The translations under genes and the position numbers were made by a program. The notes beneath the pieces are model-generated. The model had not been told where the DNA came from and did not search any database. It saw nothing but the letters and a program-made list of their open reading frames with translations. Below are positions 45,277 through 56,263 of a DNA stretch of 64,000 nucleotides, in pieces. The DNA comes from Macrophomina tecta (lineage: Eukaryota > Ascomycota > Dothideomycetes > Botryosphaeriales > Botryosphaeriaceae), in contig JAKSGN010000006.1 in the NCBI GenBank assembly GCA_024180945.1, positions 2,418,001-2,482,000 of the forward strand, written 5' to 3'. The stretch's first letter is position 1. The number at the start of each line of letters is the position of its first letter.

Positions 45277-46737
45277 ATGGGTTCCCTGCCAATTCCCGAG
45301 AGCCGCTTCGCCCATTTGGACGACGTGCCTATGGACGAGGCCTTCATGATCATGCGCGACTTTGCTCTTGATGAAACGCCCGGAAAGATTAGCTTGGGAG
45401 CCGGCGTGTACCGTGATGACGAGGCCAAGCCGTGGGTTCTGCCCAGCGTGAGGGAGGTACGCACGCCCGTTTTGCCTTTTCTCTTGTGAATTTCCCGGGG
45501 CAATTGAAGTTTGATGCTATACACGCTACCCCTAGTTGGCTGTAGATGTTGAAGTGCATGCACTGGATGCTCCATTCGTTGCGTGCTCCCCACCATCCGG
45601 CGTGATCATCCCACGGCACCAAACACTCCTGACAACGATCCCCAAAAGAACAAGCAACTGACACGCGCTACTCAGGCCGAGCAACGCATCCTCGCCGACC
45701 CCACCATCGACCACGAATACCAGCCCATGACCGGCCACCCCTCCTTCGTCGCCCACGCCCAGAACCTGACCTTTGGGCCGCTGACGCCGCAGCTCGCGCC
45801 TCGCATCGCCTCCATCCAGACTATCTCAGGCACCGGCGCCAACCACATGACCGCGCGCTTCCTGTCCGACGTCCTGCGGCCCGCGCGTGTCTGGATCTCG
45901 GACCCGACCTGGGGCAACCACCACCTGCTGTGGGAGGTGGCGGCGCCGCACGTCAAGCAGCGCCTGTACCCCTACTACGACGCCGCCACGCGCGGCCTCG
46001 ACCTGGCTGGCATGCTGCGCACGCTCGACGCCGAGGCCCAGCCGGGCGACGTGATCCTGCTGCACGCCTGCGCCCACAACCCCACCGGCATCGACCCATC
46101 GCCCGCGCAGTGGAGCGCCATCGCCGACCTGTGCGAGCGTAAGGGGCTCTTCCCCTTCTTCGACTCCGCCTACCAGGGCTTCGCCTCGGGCGATCTCGAC
46201 GCCGACGCCGCCAGCATCCGCCTTTTCGCGTCACGCGGCTTCGAACTGGCCGTGGCCCAGTCATTCTCGAAGAACTTCGGCTTGTACGGCCAGCGGGCGG
46301 GCGCGCTGCACCTGCTGCTAAACGATGCCGGCGTGCAGCCGCGCACGCTGTCGCAGCTGGTCCGGCTGGTGCGCGGCGAGTTCAGCACTACGCCGGTGCA
46401 TGGTGCGCGCATCGTCGCGACCATCCTGTCGGACCAGGCGCTGCGCGAGCAGTGGCTGGTCGATCTGAACGTCATGGCGCGCCGGATCAAGGAGATGCGC
46501 GGCCGCTTGTACGAGGGCCTGAAGAAGAGGGGCACGCCCGGCTCGTGGGACCACATTGTCGAGCAGATCGGCATGTTTTCATACACGGGGCTGAGCGCGC
46601 AGCAGGTGAGGAGGCTGAGGGATGAGCACCATGTGTACTTGATGAGCAGCGGGCGCGCGAGCATTGCCGGGTTGAACACGAGGAATGTGGAGGCGGCGGC
46701 GGCGGCGATTGATGCTGTTGTGAGGGCCGAGCAGTAA
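45277..46737 (+). CDS. Aspartate aminotransferase, class I PLP, 413 aa
   Basis: Two exons, 45277-45456 and 45676-46737 (intron 219 nt), encode 413 residues, the typical length. The enzyme exchanges amino groups between aspartate/glutamate and oxaloacetate/2-oxoglutarate. Family marks: ISLGAGVYRDD near residue 40, VREAEQRILADP across the splice, HEYQPMTGHP, HACAHNPTGIDP, FFDSAYQGFASGD and the PLP-binding SFSKNFGLYGQRAG with Lys259. The substrate-binding Arg is in SSGRASIAG near the C terminus. There is no mitochondrial presequence (the start MGSLPIPESRFAHLDDVP aligns directly with the mature enzyme), so the protein is likely cytosolic. Small differences from the housekeeping pattern (for example TIDHEYQPMTGHPSF) suggest a fungal side paralogue. 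The adjacent aldolase hints that 4-hydroxyglutamate may be a substrate, because this transaminase class is known to act on it in other organisms. Confidence 0.93.
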
Positions 46738-47740
46738 TTATGCGGCTGTGGGAGCCGCTGGCCTTGCTACAGCCGAAGAAGTCTTCGCCTGCGCTCTGGC
46801 TTTACTGGCAGCTAGGTTGGCACCTCGATCTCTGCCTCCGTCCTTCCCATTTTTTCTATTTTCCTGAAAGCATTTCACACTGCATTGGAAGGAGTTTGTT
46901 CCGGTCATAGAAAAGGAGAGAAAGAGAGACGACGCGCAGCATGTCGTCGAAGCAAAAAGAGAGATACCCAGGTCATCACATGGTCTACCGGCGGCACAGT
47001 TTGATGTTTTTTAGCACGTCGGACTGAGTCTGGTTTGAGCATTTTGGTTTTTTTTTTTTACTTGGACGAGATATCCCAAGGTCTGTCTGCGTAGGCGCGC
47101 TGCGTGGAAAGGAATTTGTCCGCGGGTTTTAAGTGCGGATGGAGGAATGTGAGGAGGTGTTGTACATACGGAGCCTTCATCCCAAGGTCTACCATGCTGG
47201 TGATGCTTTCTATATATGAATGAACTTGATCATATTTTAGACGGAGTTGTGCTACATGTGATTGGTACTCTGAATGATTGGAGCCCGAGAGGAGCTCTCC
47301 ATCGCATGGCGGGGTTAAGGCAATAAACAGCACTTGGAATCTGCCGGGGTGAGCAGGTGTGAGTCGGAGCATCAATAGTCGTTGTGCCTGATGATTTACA
47401 GATCAAGTTGTTTGCCCATGCAGTCGTGACTGTAGGTGTGAGACCGTCCCAGAGCTGATGGCCATGTTTGTCATCCTCCCACAGGCCAAACATGCAAACA
47501 CGAATCGTGCCGCTGCTTCATCGCGCTTCTAGCCGCTTTCCTCTGTCGATCCAATGGCGGAAATCCCCTCCTTCAGTGATTGCCCACAAAGTGTAGGCCC
47601 AACGCGCCCGCTCCCGCCAGCCATTCGCCTTCCGCACCACTTCAAACAGTGACCGCAAAGCCGACCGCGTTTGCCCCGTGCACTGAACACACGCTCTTCC
47701 AGCTCGGTGCCACCAGTTCCAAACCCTTCCCCCGCCTACC
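46738..47740. other. Intergenic region, nothing recognised
   Basis: 3' flank of the aminotransferase gene and upstream region of the U2 snRNA gene. It holds a T run at 47047-47060 and short open frames without motifs. CT-rich sequence begins near 47690. Confidence 0.45.
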
Positions 47741-47748
47741 TATATAAA
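47741..47748 (+). promoter_or_regulatory. TATA box of the U2 snRNA gene
   Basis: The sequence tatataaa stands alone in a C-rich stretch about 50-55 bp upstream of the predicted U2 5' end and is followed by CT-rich sequence. A TATA element at a fixed distance is usual for RNA polymerase II snRNA genes. Confidence 0.55.
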
Positions 47749-47800
47749 CCCCCCCCCCTCTCCCCCAACCCGGAGCACCTTTTTCTTTCTTTTTCCTCCA

Positions 47801-47989
47801 GCTCTCTTTGCCTTTTGGCTGAGATCAAGTGAAGTAACTGTTCTTTTTAGTTTAACCTCTAGAAGGCCCCTACGGGAGCATCTCCAGAGTGAACCGGTTT
47901 TTTGGAACCCGGTTGGCGGCCGCTGGGCTCCGCCTATTGTCGCTGACCACAGTGTCGCTCGTATTGCACTGTTTCGGGCTGACGCGAAC
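47801..47989 (+). ncRNA. U2: U2 spliceosomal snRNA with variant branch-site-recognition sequence
   Basis: The 5' segment ctctctttgccttttggct followed by gagatcaagtg is the near-invariant U2 stem-loop I and its 3' flank. Next comes gaagtaactgttct, where U2 normally reads GUAGUAUCUGUUCU. Stem IIa (ctttttag / ctagaagg around tttaacct) pairs over eight positions. A short hairpin IIb (gcccc-tac-gggagc, one mismatch) follows, then an Sm-like site ggttttttggaa at about 47897-47908. Stem-loop IV carries gtattgcactg, the loop bound by U2A'/U2B'' in other organisms, near 47960-47971. The length, about 189 nt, matches U2. The RNA pairs with the intron branch site in the nuclear spliceosome. The branch-site-recognition hexamer here is GAAGUA instead of GUAGUA. 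The ends are approximate. It could be the working gene, a variant copy or a decaying one; the paired stems argue against old decay. Confidence 0.85.
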
Positions 47990-48469
47990 CACCAAAACTG
48001 ATGGTTGATTTTTCTCGCCTTTTCGTTGATGCACTCCGGCTTGCCTGGAGCTTCGAGGAAGAAAGATCTCGTCTTTGTGCTCGTATCTGGAAGGGATTGA
48101 GGTGGGCGGCTGCGCTGCTTCTGCTGCTGCTCCGCTATTCATGCCAGCCTGTTTGATGGGCTACTGATGGCTTCTGTGGTCTCCGAGCACAGTCTACCTG
48201 CTCTTGAGCAGACACTTGTCAGAGCAACCACGCCTAGCAGCCCGGGCAGCCATCGCCCGACCGTCCTGGACGCAGCGCCTCCCTCCCGCCAGCCGTGCCA
48301 GACCCCGTCGAGCAGTGTCACTCCATCCACCCTCTCCACAAGCGCGCACACAACCGATAGCAGCACCACGCTCCCACCCGCCACCCCCAATACGAGTGCC
48401 CTTCCCGCCGAGCCGCCCGCTGCAGCCTCACAAACGAGCACAGCAACGGTCTCGCTCCTCCTCTCCTCT
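47990..48469. other. Short intergenic region after U2
   Basis: 480 bp between the 3' end of U2 and the end of the C2H2 gene (minus). The reading frames that cross it are shadows. I see no further RNA motif. Confidence 0.4.
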
Positions 48470-48770
48470 TCAGGCCCAGTCGCCCGGCCCCGCCGGCGGC
48501 GGCGGCGGCCGCGCGCCCCTCGCCCTCTTGACAAACTCGCCATACCTGTCCTTCGAACTTCCGCCGTTATCCTCCTCCCCCGCTCCGCCGCAACCCTCCT
48601 CGCCTCTCCGATCCCGCTCACTCGCCTCGCGCGACGCGTCTGCCAGCCGGCGGAAAGCATCGTACGCCTGCTGGCGGGACTGGAAGTCGAGGGAGCGCTG
48701 GACGCGGTGAACCGCCGAGCCGAGGCGGGGAGGCGGCTCGCGGAATGGTGTTGGTGGAGGGAAGGGGTGC

Positions 48771-48804
<34 letters not shown>

Positions 48805-51494
48805 TGGCAGCGGCATGCTGTGCGGATGAGCGCGCAGCGCTGCGCTCTGGTAAGGGAGGTACGGGATCTGAGGGTAGGGGCGGGAGTGCTGTCGATGGGG
48901 GCGGTGGAATGGGGAAGCTGAAGGGGTTGGAGTGGGCGTGGTCTGAAGACGGCGCGAAGAGAGCAGATGCGGAGGCTGGCGGAGGATGGAGGAGCGCGTC
49001 AAAGTTCGCGCCGGCGTCTATGCGTGATCCTGCTACACTGGGCCAGGGGAAGGCATGGAGGGCCTGTGTGGCTCCGGTATCTTGTGCGGGGTCGAGGTTT
49101 CTGTCAAGGCCTGCTCCGAGCTGTTGATGAGGTTAGTGGGGCGTTTTCATTGAACACCTCAAGCTAGGGCAACGTTGGCATGGGAGGGCGGTCTGTTCTG
49201 GCAGGATTTCGCTTACTTGGGGGAAGAGCATTGCTAAAGTGTCTTCATCGTATGCTTGGAAGGCCGGATCTATGTTGTTATACGAGGCATCACCGTCGGT
49301 GGTCCGAATGTCTTGCTCACTGTTTCCAGAGTCCACAGGACAGTAATCATATTCTGCGGCTTGGTGATCTGAAAGCAACACAACCTCATCAGTCCCGTGC
49401 CCAGAGTCCGCGCTCTGGCTTTGAGAAGCGCTCATAATCGGCACGTGCGAGTGTAAGTTTTCTGTGGTGAGCTCGATTGAGAGGTTTTCCGGTCTGACAT
49501 CCGCTGGCACCTCGAATGTCTCGGGCATCTCAAGTCTTCTGGCCGTCGGGGCACCTGCATGCCGCCCAACAGAATCTTCAGTATCAGTAAAGTTCCTCCT
49601 ATTTTCGCTGCCGTTTGCGGAGGCCAAAGTGTGGGCCTCGTCGGCTAGGTTTTGTTGAGAATTTCGGCGCAGAATCCGCACGTGGTCTTGAGCTGCGCGT
49701 ATGATGTCCGGAAGCGCGCTAATGACCAGTTCTGTGCTTATTGCTTGTTGCTGCCGGGCTAACTCAGTGATTCGCTCCCGGACTATGTTGGTCACGGTTG
49801 CTCGTTGTATTTGCTCAAATGCTTCAGAGGCACTGTGTCGATTGGAAACCCGATGTTGGCTAACCGGTGAGTATTCCCAGTCTGGAACATTTTAGCGCTT
49901 GTAACACTAAAGTTTTGAGGGGAACACACAAGGTGAGGGAATATTGGCAAGAGCCTCCGCGTCATTTTCGAAGAGGATCTGGTAAATGTTCCTCCATTTT
50001 TGTTCGTCGCTGATACCTGGGACTCTCTGTCGTAGTCTGCGTTCCTGTGCTATAGTGAACACGAATCTCGACGGCTGACCGGAGCCGGGGCATTGGCTTG
50101 GAGGGCTAAGGTGCTGCGTCAAAGCAGCATCATCATCGAATCTCTGGTAGCAGTTGTGGCACTGAACTAATATTGCGTGCGCCCTGAAAAGGTGTTCCCT
50201 GGAAATGTCAGAAGGATTTGTTTCAGAACATAGACCTAGTTGCGCAGCATACTTTACCCTGTGTATTGTTGGAAATCCTGGGAAAACACAAGCCTGGTGC
50301 TCTGGCTGAACATCCAGCCACCGCTTCTGATATGGACAGGCGAATCTCCTCTTTGGCTCCTTCCCATCTCCCCCTACAGGTGTCCCGGGCTTTTGACGCT
50401 TTTGGTGCCCGTCAGCATCCTTATCTGTAGGAGAGAAGTTTCTGATTCTCTTCAGCGAGTTCTGTGCTTGTCCGCTGTGTTGTGTCGACGTCGAGGCTGA
50501 GCGTCGCCGCGAACCACTCCCAGTAGAGCTTTTCTCGCTGCCATCCTGAGGGTCATACAGCTCTTCCGCATTGTTACGATCTTCAAGAGAAAGACACGAA
50601 GTGCTGTCCGTTAGGGAGCTCACAGAATCACTGTCGGTTTCCGAGGAAGATAACTCGAATCCCATCATGTCCTTGAAGGCATCCATGACGTTTGAGATCA
50701 TCTGTTGACGTAAGTCAGTAGTAACTGACCCAATGTCGAGGATACCAGCAGGAGTTGAAATCTTTCTGTCCGCCAAGTAGGTCTCAGAGGCAGCTTCAGT
50801 GGTCAACCATGAGCTAGGGATTTGGGAGGGGTTTGCTATCGTTTGAGCCGCAATTTTGGTTCTCAACTGTTCTCTCAGCATCGCATTCGCTTCATTCAGA
50901 GCCCGCCAACTACGAAGGCACGTCTTGGCATCTTCTAAGCTATGGCTCCGGCGGACGTAGTCTCGCTCGAGTTGTTCGTAACGTAAGTTTTGACTTTCGA
51001 TGTGCTTCACCGCTATGATATTAAGTCAGGGTCAACCCTCATCTCAGGATCACGGAGCCTGACTTACCATTCGCGAGGATATCCCTTTCACTTATCGCCG
51101 AGGCATTCTCGTCGGCATCATCAGTTATTGCACGCCCGAGAGCGCCAATCAATTCCTTTGACTCGTCGTTGAGCCGTCTAAACCAGGAGCTCGAGCCAGC
51201 ACCCCAAATATCCTCCAGTTGTCTGCTCAGTGTCACTGGGCTGTCAAGGTCGGCGGGATCGATGGACGTGTTTGTCGAAGCAAGGGTCCCTCTGCTCCTG
51301 GTGCTGAGTCGACTAAACAGTGAGCTGCGCGAACTCCGGGTCAAAATGCTGCTTGCGCTGCTTCTGATGCTTGCTGTAGATGATCTATTGAGAGGTGCGT
51401 GCAGCGTGTGCCTAGTATTCTTGACCGATGGTGATGTATCTCGTCCTGTGGAGCGTGCCACATCGTTGTCGCGATCCATCGACATGGTCGGCAC
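48470..51494 (-). CDS. Fungal C2H2-type zinc-finger protein, 923 aa
   Basis: Five exons (51068-51494, 50253-51012, 49930-50198, 49217-49881, 48470-49120) sum to 2772 nt and close in frame at 923 residues. The fourth intron (gtaagc...caacag, 96 nt, branch cactaac) leads to a last exon that has no Met start. It was found only by following the splice. The zinc region (residues about 360-425) is the double fungal type: RRFACPYQKRW, HQACVFPGFPTIHRVK, then after splicing EHLFRAH, and VQCHNCYQRFDDDAALTQH. Upstream is a Ser/Arg-rich N terminus and an acidic Ser-rich region with a basic patch before the fingers. Downstream are a helical segment (IVRERITELARQQQAIS), a Pro-rich tail with a poly-Ser run from a (TCG)n repeat near 48770-48797, and a terminal basic helix. 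A nuclear DNA- or RNA-binding role is likely. Targets are unknown. Confidence 0.8.
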
Positions 51495-52462
51495 GAGTCC
51501 TCAATGTGGAAGGCTGCGCGGTTTTAGAGATGGGTTGCGGGGGAAGGGGAACGAATAGAGTGAGTAGCGACATGATAGTCTGCGGGTGGCGGGTGGATTA
51601 TCACCCAAGAGCCACGAAAGGCTCTCTGCCCGCCGCAGCGCAAATGCGCATTCGAGAATTCAACCCGTGGCGTGGCATGCAAGCCACAGGAGCGGCGTTT
51701 AGCCGTCTTCGGCAATCCGTACTGCGATCTCGATAAACATGGTTTCAGCCTTGAGAAAAGAATCTCTGGGCCGTGAAACGATTGGCGAATGTAGGAGGCC
51801 GCCCCTCGAGCCAACGGTCCCCGAGTAAGCAGCCATGCTGCTGGTCTGGCGCAAGCAACAGACCAGAGTTTGTCATAGTATGAGAATAAGTGCGAGGGCC
51901 AGTGGTGTCGCAGAGTTTCCAAGCTGAAATCTGACAGTTTCATCAATGACGCATTAGCTGGCGTTGATGCTGCCGCCAAGGAGCCGTTGACACTGGTTTG
52001 GTCGGTAAGATTGGTGTTTTTTTTTTTTTGGTTTTTTTTTTTTCCCAAGCTTTGCTATAGTGCTGGTCGTGCCAGGTTTGTGTGACCATTGGCGTGAAAT
52101 AAGAGGAGTTAGGATACGGCAGGGCGCAAAAGGAACAACCTTTGGACTTAGTAGAACGTGGAGAGCTGAAGTAATCATACGGTCATAAATGTTACTAAAA
52201 TTGAAGCAATTTTGCATCCTGACGACTGCTTTGGCTGCCTATGAGCTCTTAATGTTCTGCTCGGGCTTTCTGAGCACTCTTCCCAGACACTTTCATGTAT
52301 GAACCGGGCACTGTACCTGCGAAGGTCGTATGAAACAATAGTACCATCCGAAACTCTTCACGAAATCCGTTTCTTTTTCTACGTATCCTCTTTTTCAGCA
52401 CTCCTGGGCATGACGAAACATCACTTTTGCTACCCCTAAATCTTCCTCCCCAACCCCTCTTT
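51495..52462. other. Intergenic region, nothing recognised
   Basis: Promoter of the C2H2 gene and 3' UTR of leucyl-tRNA synthetase. It contains two T runs separated by two G bases at about 52016-52042. Open frames lack motifs. Confidence 0.45.
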
Positions 52463-55400
52463 CTACAGGTTCTCAAAGAAGAACGTCGGCGCGCCCGGTA
52501 CCGCCTGCTCCGCGGGCGGGGGGAGGTTCTCTCTTGTCTCTCCTTCACCGAGCAAAACCTTACCAACCTTCTCGCCCTCCTTCACGCCCACGACCTCGAC
52601 GACCTTCAGCTTCGTAATGGTTTGCTTCAAGCCCGGAACCATCTCCTTCAGCGTCGCAATCTCGTCGAACGGCAGGCGACGGTCGAAGACCTCAGTCGCC
52701 TTCTCGCCACTGTCCAGGCGCTTCTTCAGGCCCTGAATGAACGGCATGGCCTTCTTCATGTCAGGCTTGGCAATTTCTTTGGTCAGGCTCTTAACATCAA
52801 CGAGGCCGAGCTGGTCAAACTTCTCGCGCACAAGGTCGATGTATTTGTCCTGCCAAGCCGGGAAGGCCTCGGCAGCAAAGATAGTGAGCTTCTTGTCCTG
52901 CTTGGGGTCGAACGTAACGTTCTTGCCCTTGGCGAGCTTCTTGACCTGCTGGCCTTCGGCCGAGGTGATGTTCGAAGTCGTCGAGCGCACGTATTCGCGG
53001 GCGGCCGTGAGAGAGAGATCAGGCGAGGAGACAGTAGGGAATAGGGCGTTCTGTACGGTCTCGGGCTTCTTGAGAACTTCGAGCCAAATGTATTCGGCCC
53101 AGTGAGGAGCGACGGGGGTGAGGAGGAGAGCCTGAAGCTCGATGAAGCGTTTGGCCAGGTCGTGGTGCATACCAATGCCTGCTGCCTTAGTCACTTCACG
53201 ATAGAAGTCGCGAGCGGCAGTAAAATCGTAGAAGCCGGTCTTGAGGGCAAGCTTGTAGAAAGTGCTGTTTTGAAGGTCAGTGCTGGGATCAATCGCCTTT
53301 AGGGGACATTGCTCACTTCTCGTAGTGCTCCCTCGTTTCAATAACCAAGCTGTTGAGCTCGTTCTCAAACATCTTATCCCAGAGAAGCTTCTCACCAGTA
53401 CGCTGGATCGTGTCGACGTTCTTGATCTTGCCTCCATCACGGACCTCCTTGTATTGAGCCTCGCTGTTGACCAGGTTGGCATCGTTGATCATCTCCTCAC
53501 ACCACTTCCTCAACTCGAAGAGCTTAAGAATACTGCTGTTAGCGACGGTCTCCTCGAAGTTTGCATCTTCAATTCCATCACCAGCATCGGCAAGGGCGAC
53601 TCTGGTGGCATCGGCACCGAACTTCTTCACGGCATCACCAAGAGTAAGGAAGTTACCGGTACTCTTACTCATCTTCTCTCCATTGAGCATGAGGTGACCA
53701 TTGACACGGAAGCCCTGCGGCCAGTACTGCTTAGGGAAGATGGCTGTGTGGATGTAGAGGCAGAATGTAAGGTGGTTCTGGATCAGATCCTTGCCAGACA
53801 CACGGACGTCCAGAGGGTACCAATACTCAAACTCTCTCCGCATGGCCTCAAGATCCTCCTTGAGGATGTCCGTCTTGACTTCCTCAGTGCGACAGAAGAG
53901 GTAATCCCAGACTTCGTCGGTCATCTGCTCGGGTGTAATCCTCTGCTTAGCAAGGCCTGCCGTCTTACCAAAAATGTCGCCGTGCAGGTAGTGAGCAATG
54001 GTGTAATAGCTCATATAGATTGTGCTGTCGCTGAGGGACTCAACCAGCTGCGTAGCGTCCCAAGGCAGCTTGGTGCCCAAACCGTAGGACCTCGAGCAAG
54101 CCCATTGAGACAACCAGCCAAGAGTCATCTTGAAGGCGTGCTGAGCCTCAGGGTAGTAGGTTTGCATGCCCTTCTCAAGGTGGTTCAGAACAGTCTCGCA
54201 CCATTCACCGTCACCACCATTCTCGGTGGTACCGTAGTTCATGTACCACTGATCGAGATATGCAGCAACACACTCGTCACCAGAGCGAGACATGACCATG
54301 CCGTCTGGCTCACCGTAGGCGAATGCGTCCCCGGCATCAATAAGCTGCTGGCGAACAAGAGGCTTGGCCTCTTGCACGGACTTGCCAGAGTACTCGCCAT
54401 AGACCATAGTACCCTGGTAGAAGCCCTCCTTGTAGGCCAATTCCTTGGCCTCGGCAAGCTGCTTCGCGTCCTTGGGCGAGTTGATCTTCAACTTCTCGCA
54501 CAGAGTCTTAGCAGTGAGGTCACCGTACGTAGGGGTCTTGATGAGGGGGATGATATCGAGCTCCGCCCATTCCTTCTTGATACCATAGTAGTCGGCCTTC
54601 TTAATAAGGTCCATGGTGGTGGCGTAGTCGTCAGGACTGTCAGAAGGTACACAAGTGACGACACCCGTACCCTTGGTCGGCTTCACAGACTCCATGGGAA
54701 GAATCCTGACATTCTTGTGTGCTGAGAGCGGGGCATTGACGAGGGTTCCAACAACGTCAGAGCCCTCGAAGTCGAGAACGTGGGGGAAGACACCCCACTC
54801 AGGGAAGATGTTCTGGAAGGCCATATTTCTGGCAGCGCGGTGCGACAAGAAGAAGTACTCGTTGTCTGTGACCTTGAAGATGCCATACTTGACCTTGGGG
54901 CCGACGAAACAGCAGGTCTGACCGTACATGGTCTCGGGACGGAGTGTAGCCGGGACAAAGTAGACATTGGCACCGGTAGGGAGCTTGTCGCCAATCAGAG
55001 CTTTGGCCTTCTCGGGCCACTCGAGCACCTTCATCTTCAAAGCAGTGTATTCCTGGACGGTGACACCCTCACCAGAGCTGCGATCGTGGTCAAGACAGGC
55101 CTGGCCATCCTTGGGGGAGTATACGGTGTAACGCTTGCCGAACTTGATCTTTCCAAGGCCCTTCAGGCGGTTCATCTGCCAGCGGACGAAGGCGTCGTAG
55201 AAGGGGTTTGCGTCAGTTGTAACCATGGATCTCCGCCAATCCACACGGGCGCCGAGGGATGTAAGGTCCTCCTGGCACCGCGGAGGGAAGAACTCCAGCC
55301 AGTATTGGGGATCGGCAAACTTGTGAATCTCCTCGAGCGGGATGCCCAGCGAGAGCATGATCTGGAATTGGTACTTGGTCTTGACGGCCTTGGCGGCGGC

Positions 55401-56001
55401 CTTGCCCTTGGTAGCCTTGAACTTGGTGAAGTCCGTCTTGGTGGTGTCCTCGGTCGGAGCGGGGATCTCGTCGGCCTTGGGCTCGACAATGTCATCCTCC
55501 TTGCAGCCTTCAAAGTTCTTGCCAAACAGCTCGACCTCGCGCACCAATTTGTCGGCGCAGGCCTTGATGGGCATGCCAGTGCAGTGATAGCCCTGGGGGA
55601 ACAGAGCGCGCTTGCCCTGCATACGGGCGAAACCAGTGGCGAACTCGACCTTACTCGCAGTGAAGCTGTGGCCGGCGTGCAGAACACCGTTCATGTATGG
55701 ATAGGCCATGGTGCCGTAGAACTTGGGCGTCTTGGCGCGAAGGTCGTCGGCGGAGACGGAGCCGTAAGGGAACTCTTTTGTGGAGGGAGCATCCTGCTGA
55801 AAGACTTTGGAGTCCTGCCATTGTTTCTGGTACTTCTTCTCAGCGGCAATGAGGGTGTCGCGTTTGTCGGTCTGGGAAGAGTCAGGACAGGAAATGTATT
55901 TGCGGCAGGGCAGAGCTTTTGCGCACGTTCTCGATCTTGAGGGTGTTCTTGGAGCTGGCACTAGGGTCCAGAGCGTCAAGCGTCGCTTTGGCGGCCGACA
56001 T
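52463..56001 (-). CDS. CDC60: Cytosolic leucyl-tRNA synthetase, 1143 aa
   Basis: Three exons (55927-56001, 53317-55871, 52463-53264) encode 1143 residues. The ATG at 56001 begins MSAAKATLDALDPSASSKNT, with no mitochondrial presequence. The first splice gives KIENTDKRDTLIAAEKKYQK, the expected start of the synthetase core. Class I signatures are clear: MAYPYMNGVLHAGHSFTASK (HIGH box as HAGH at residues 90-93) and LNGEKMSKSTGNFLTLGDA (KMSKS, about residue 755). Between them lies the editing (CP1) domain that hydrolyses mischarged tRNA (TLRPETMYGQTCCFV, KGTGVVTCVPSDSPDDYAT). The C terminus is the eukaryotic/archaeal type with Lys-rich extension. The enzyme charges tRNA-Leu in the cytosol and, in yeast, also senses leucine for TORC1. 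It shares a short promoter with the small membrane protein at 56264. Confidence 0.96.
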
Positions 56002-56263
56002 GTTTGCGGATTGCTCGCGGCGAACGTGGACCCGTTTGACTCTGGAGCGGAGTGAGTCACGGTGGGGAGGATGGTGGGCTGTCGCAGTTGCAGCAGGTGG
56101 CCGCCGAGAAAGCAGCGGGCGGGCAGCAATGACGCCGGGCGGTGAGCAAGCGAGTGCCTGGATGCAAGGGCCGGGCGGGCCCATCGACGCCGCATCACCG
56201 TCCATCACCACCACCACCACCAGCAGCGCCGTGTCGCAATCTTTCGCGCGCCCTCCCCCCGCC
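56002..56263. promoter_or_regulatory. 262-bp bidirectional promoter
   Basis: Only 262 bp separate the ATGs of leucyl-tRNA synthetase (minus) and the small membrane protein (plus), so both must be driven from this segment. It has a run of CAC repeats at about 56202-56220 and no obvious TATA box, as usual for housekeeping genes. Specific sites were not recognised. Confidence 0.55.

Noticed and set aside
47870..48142. 90-codon minus-strand frame across the 3' half of U2
   Set aside because: It overlaps the U2 snRNA on the opposite strand and has no motif.
48139..49002. Minus-strand frame of 287 codons and a plus-strand frame of 210 codons in the same place
   Set aside because: Both are shadows of the last exon of the C2H2 gene, which is open in a third frame and joins to the upstream exon at correct splice sites.
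53280..55940. Plus-strand frames of 386 and 481 codons across leucyl-tRNA synthetase
   Set aside because: Antisense shadows of a certain gene with HIGH and KMSKS motifs.
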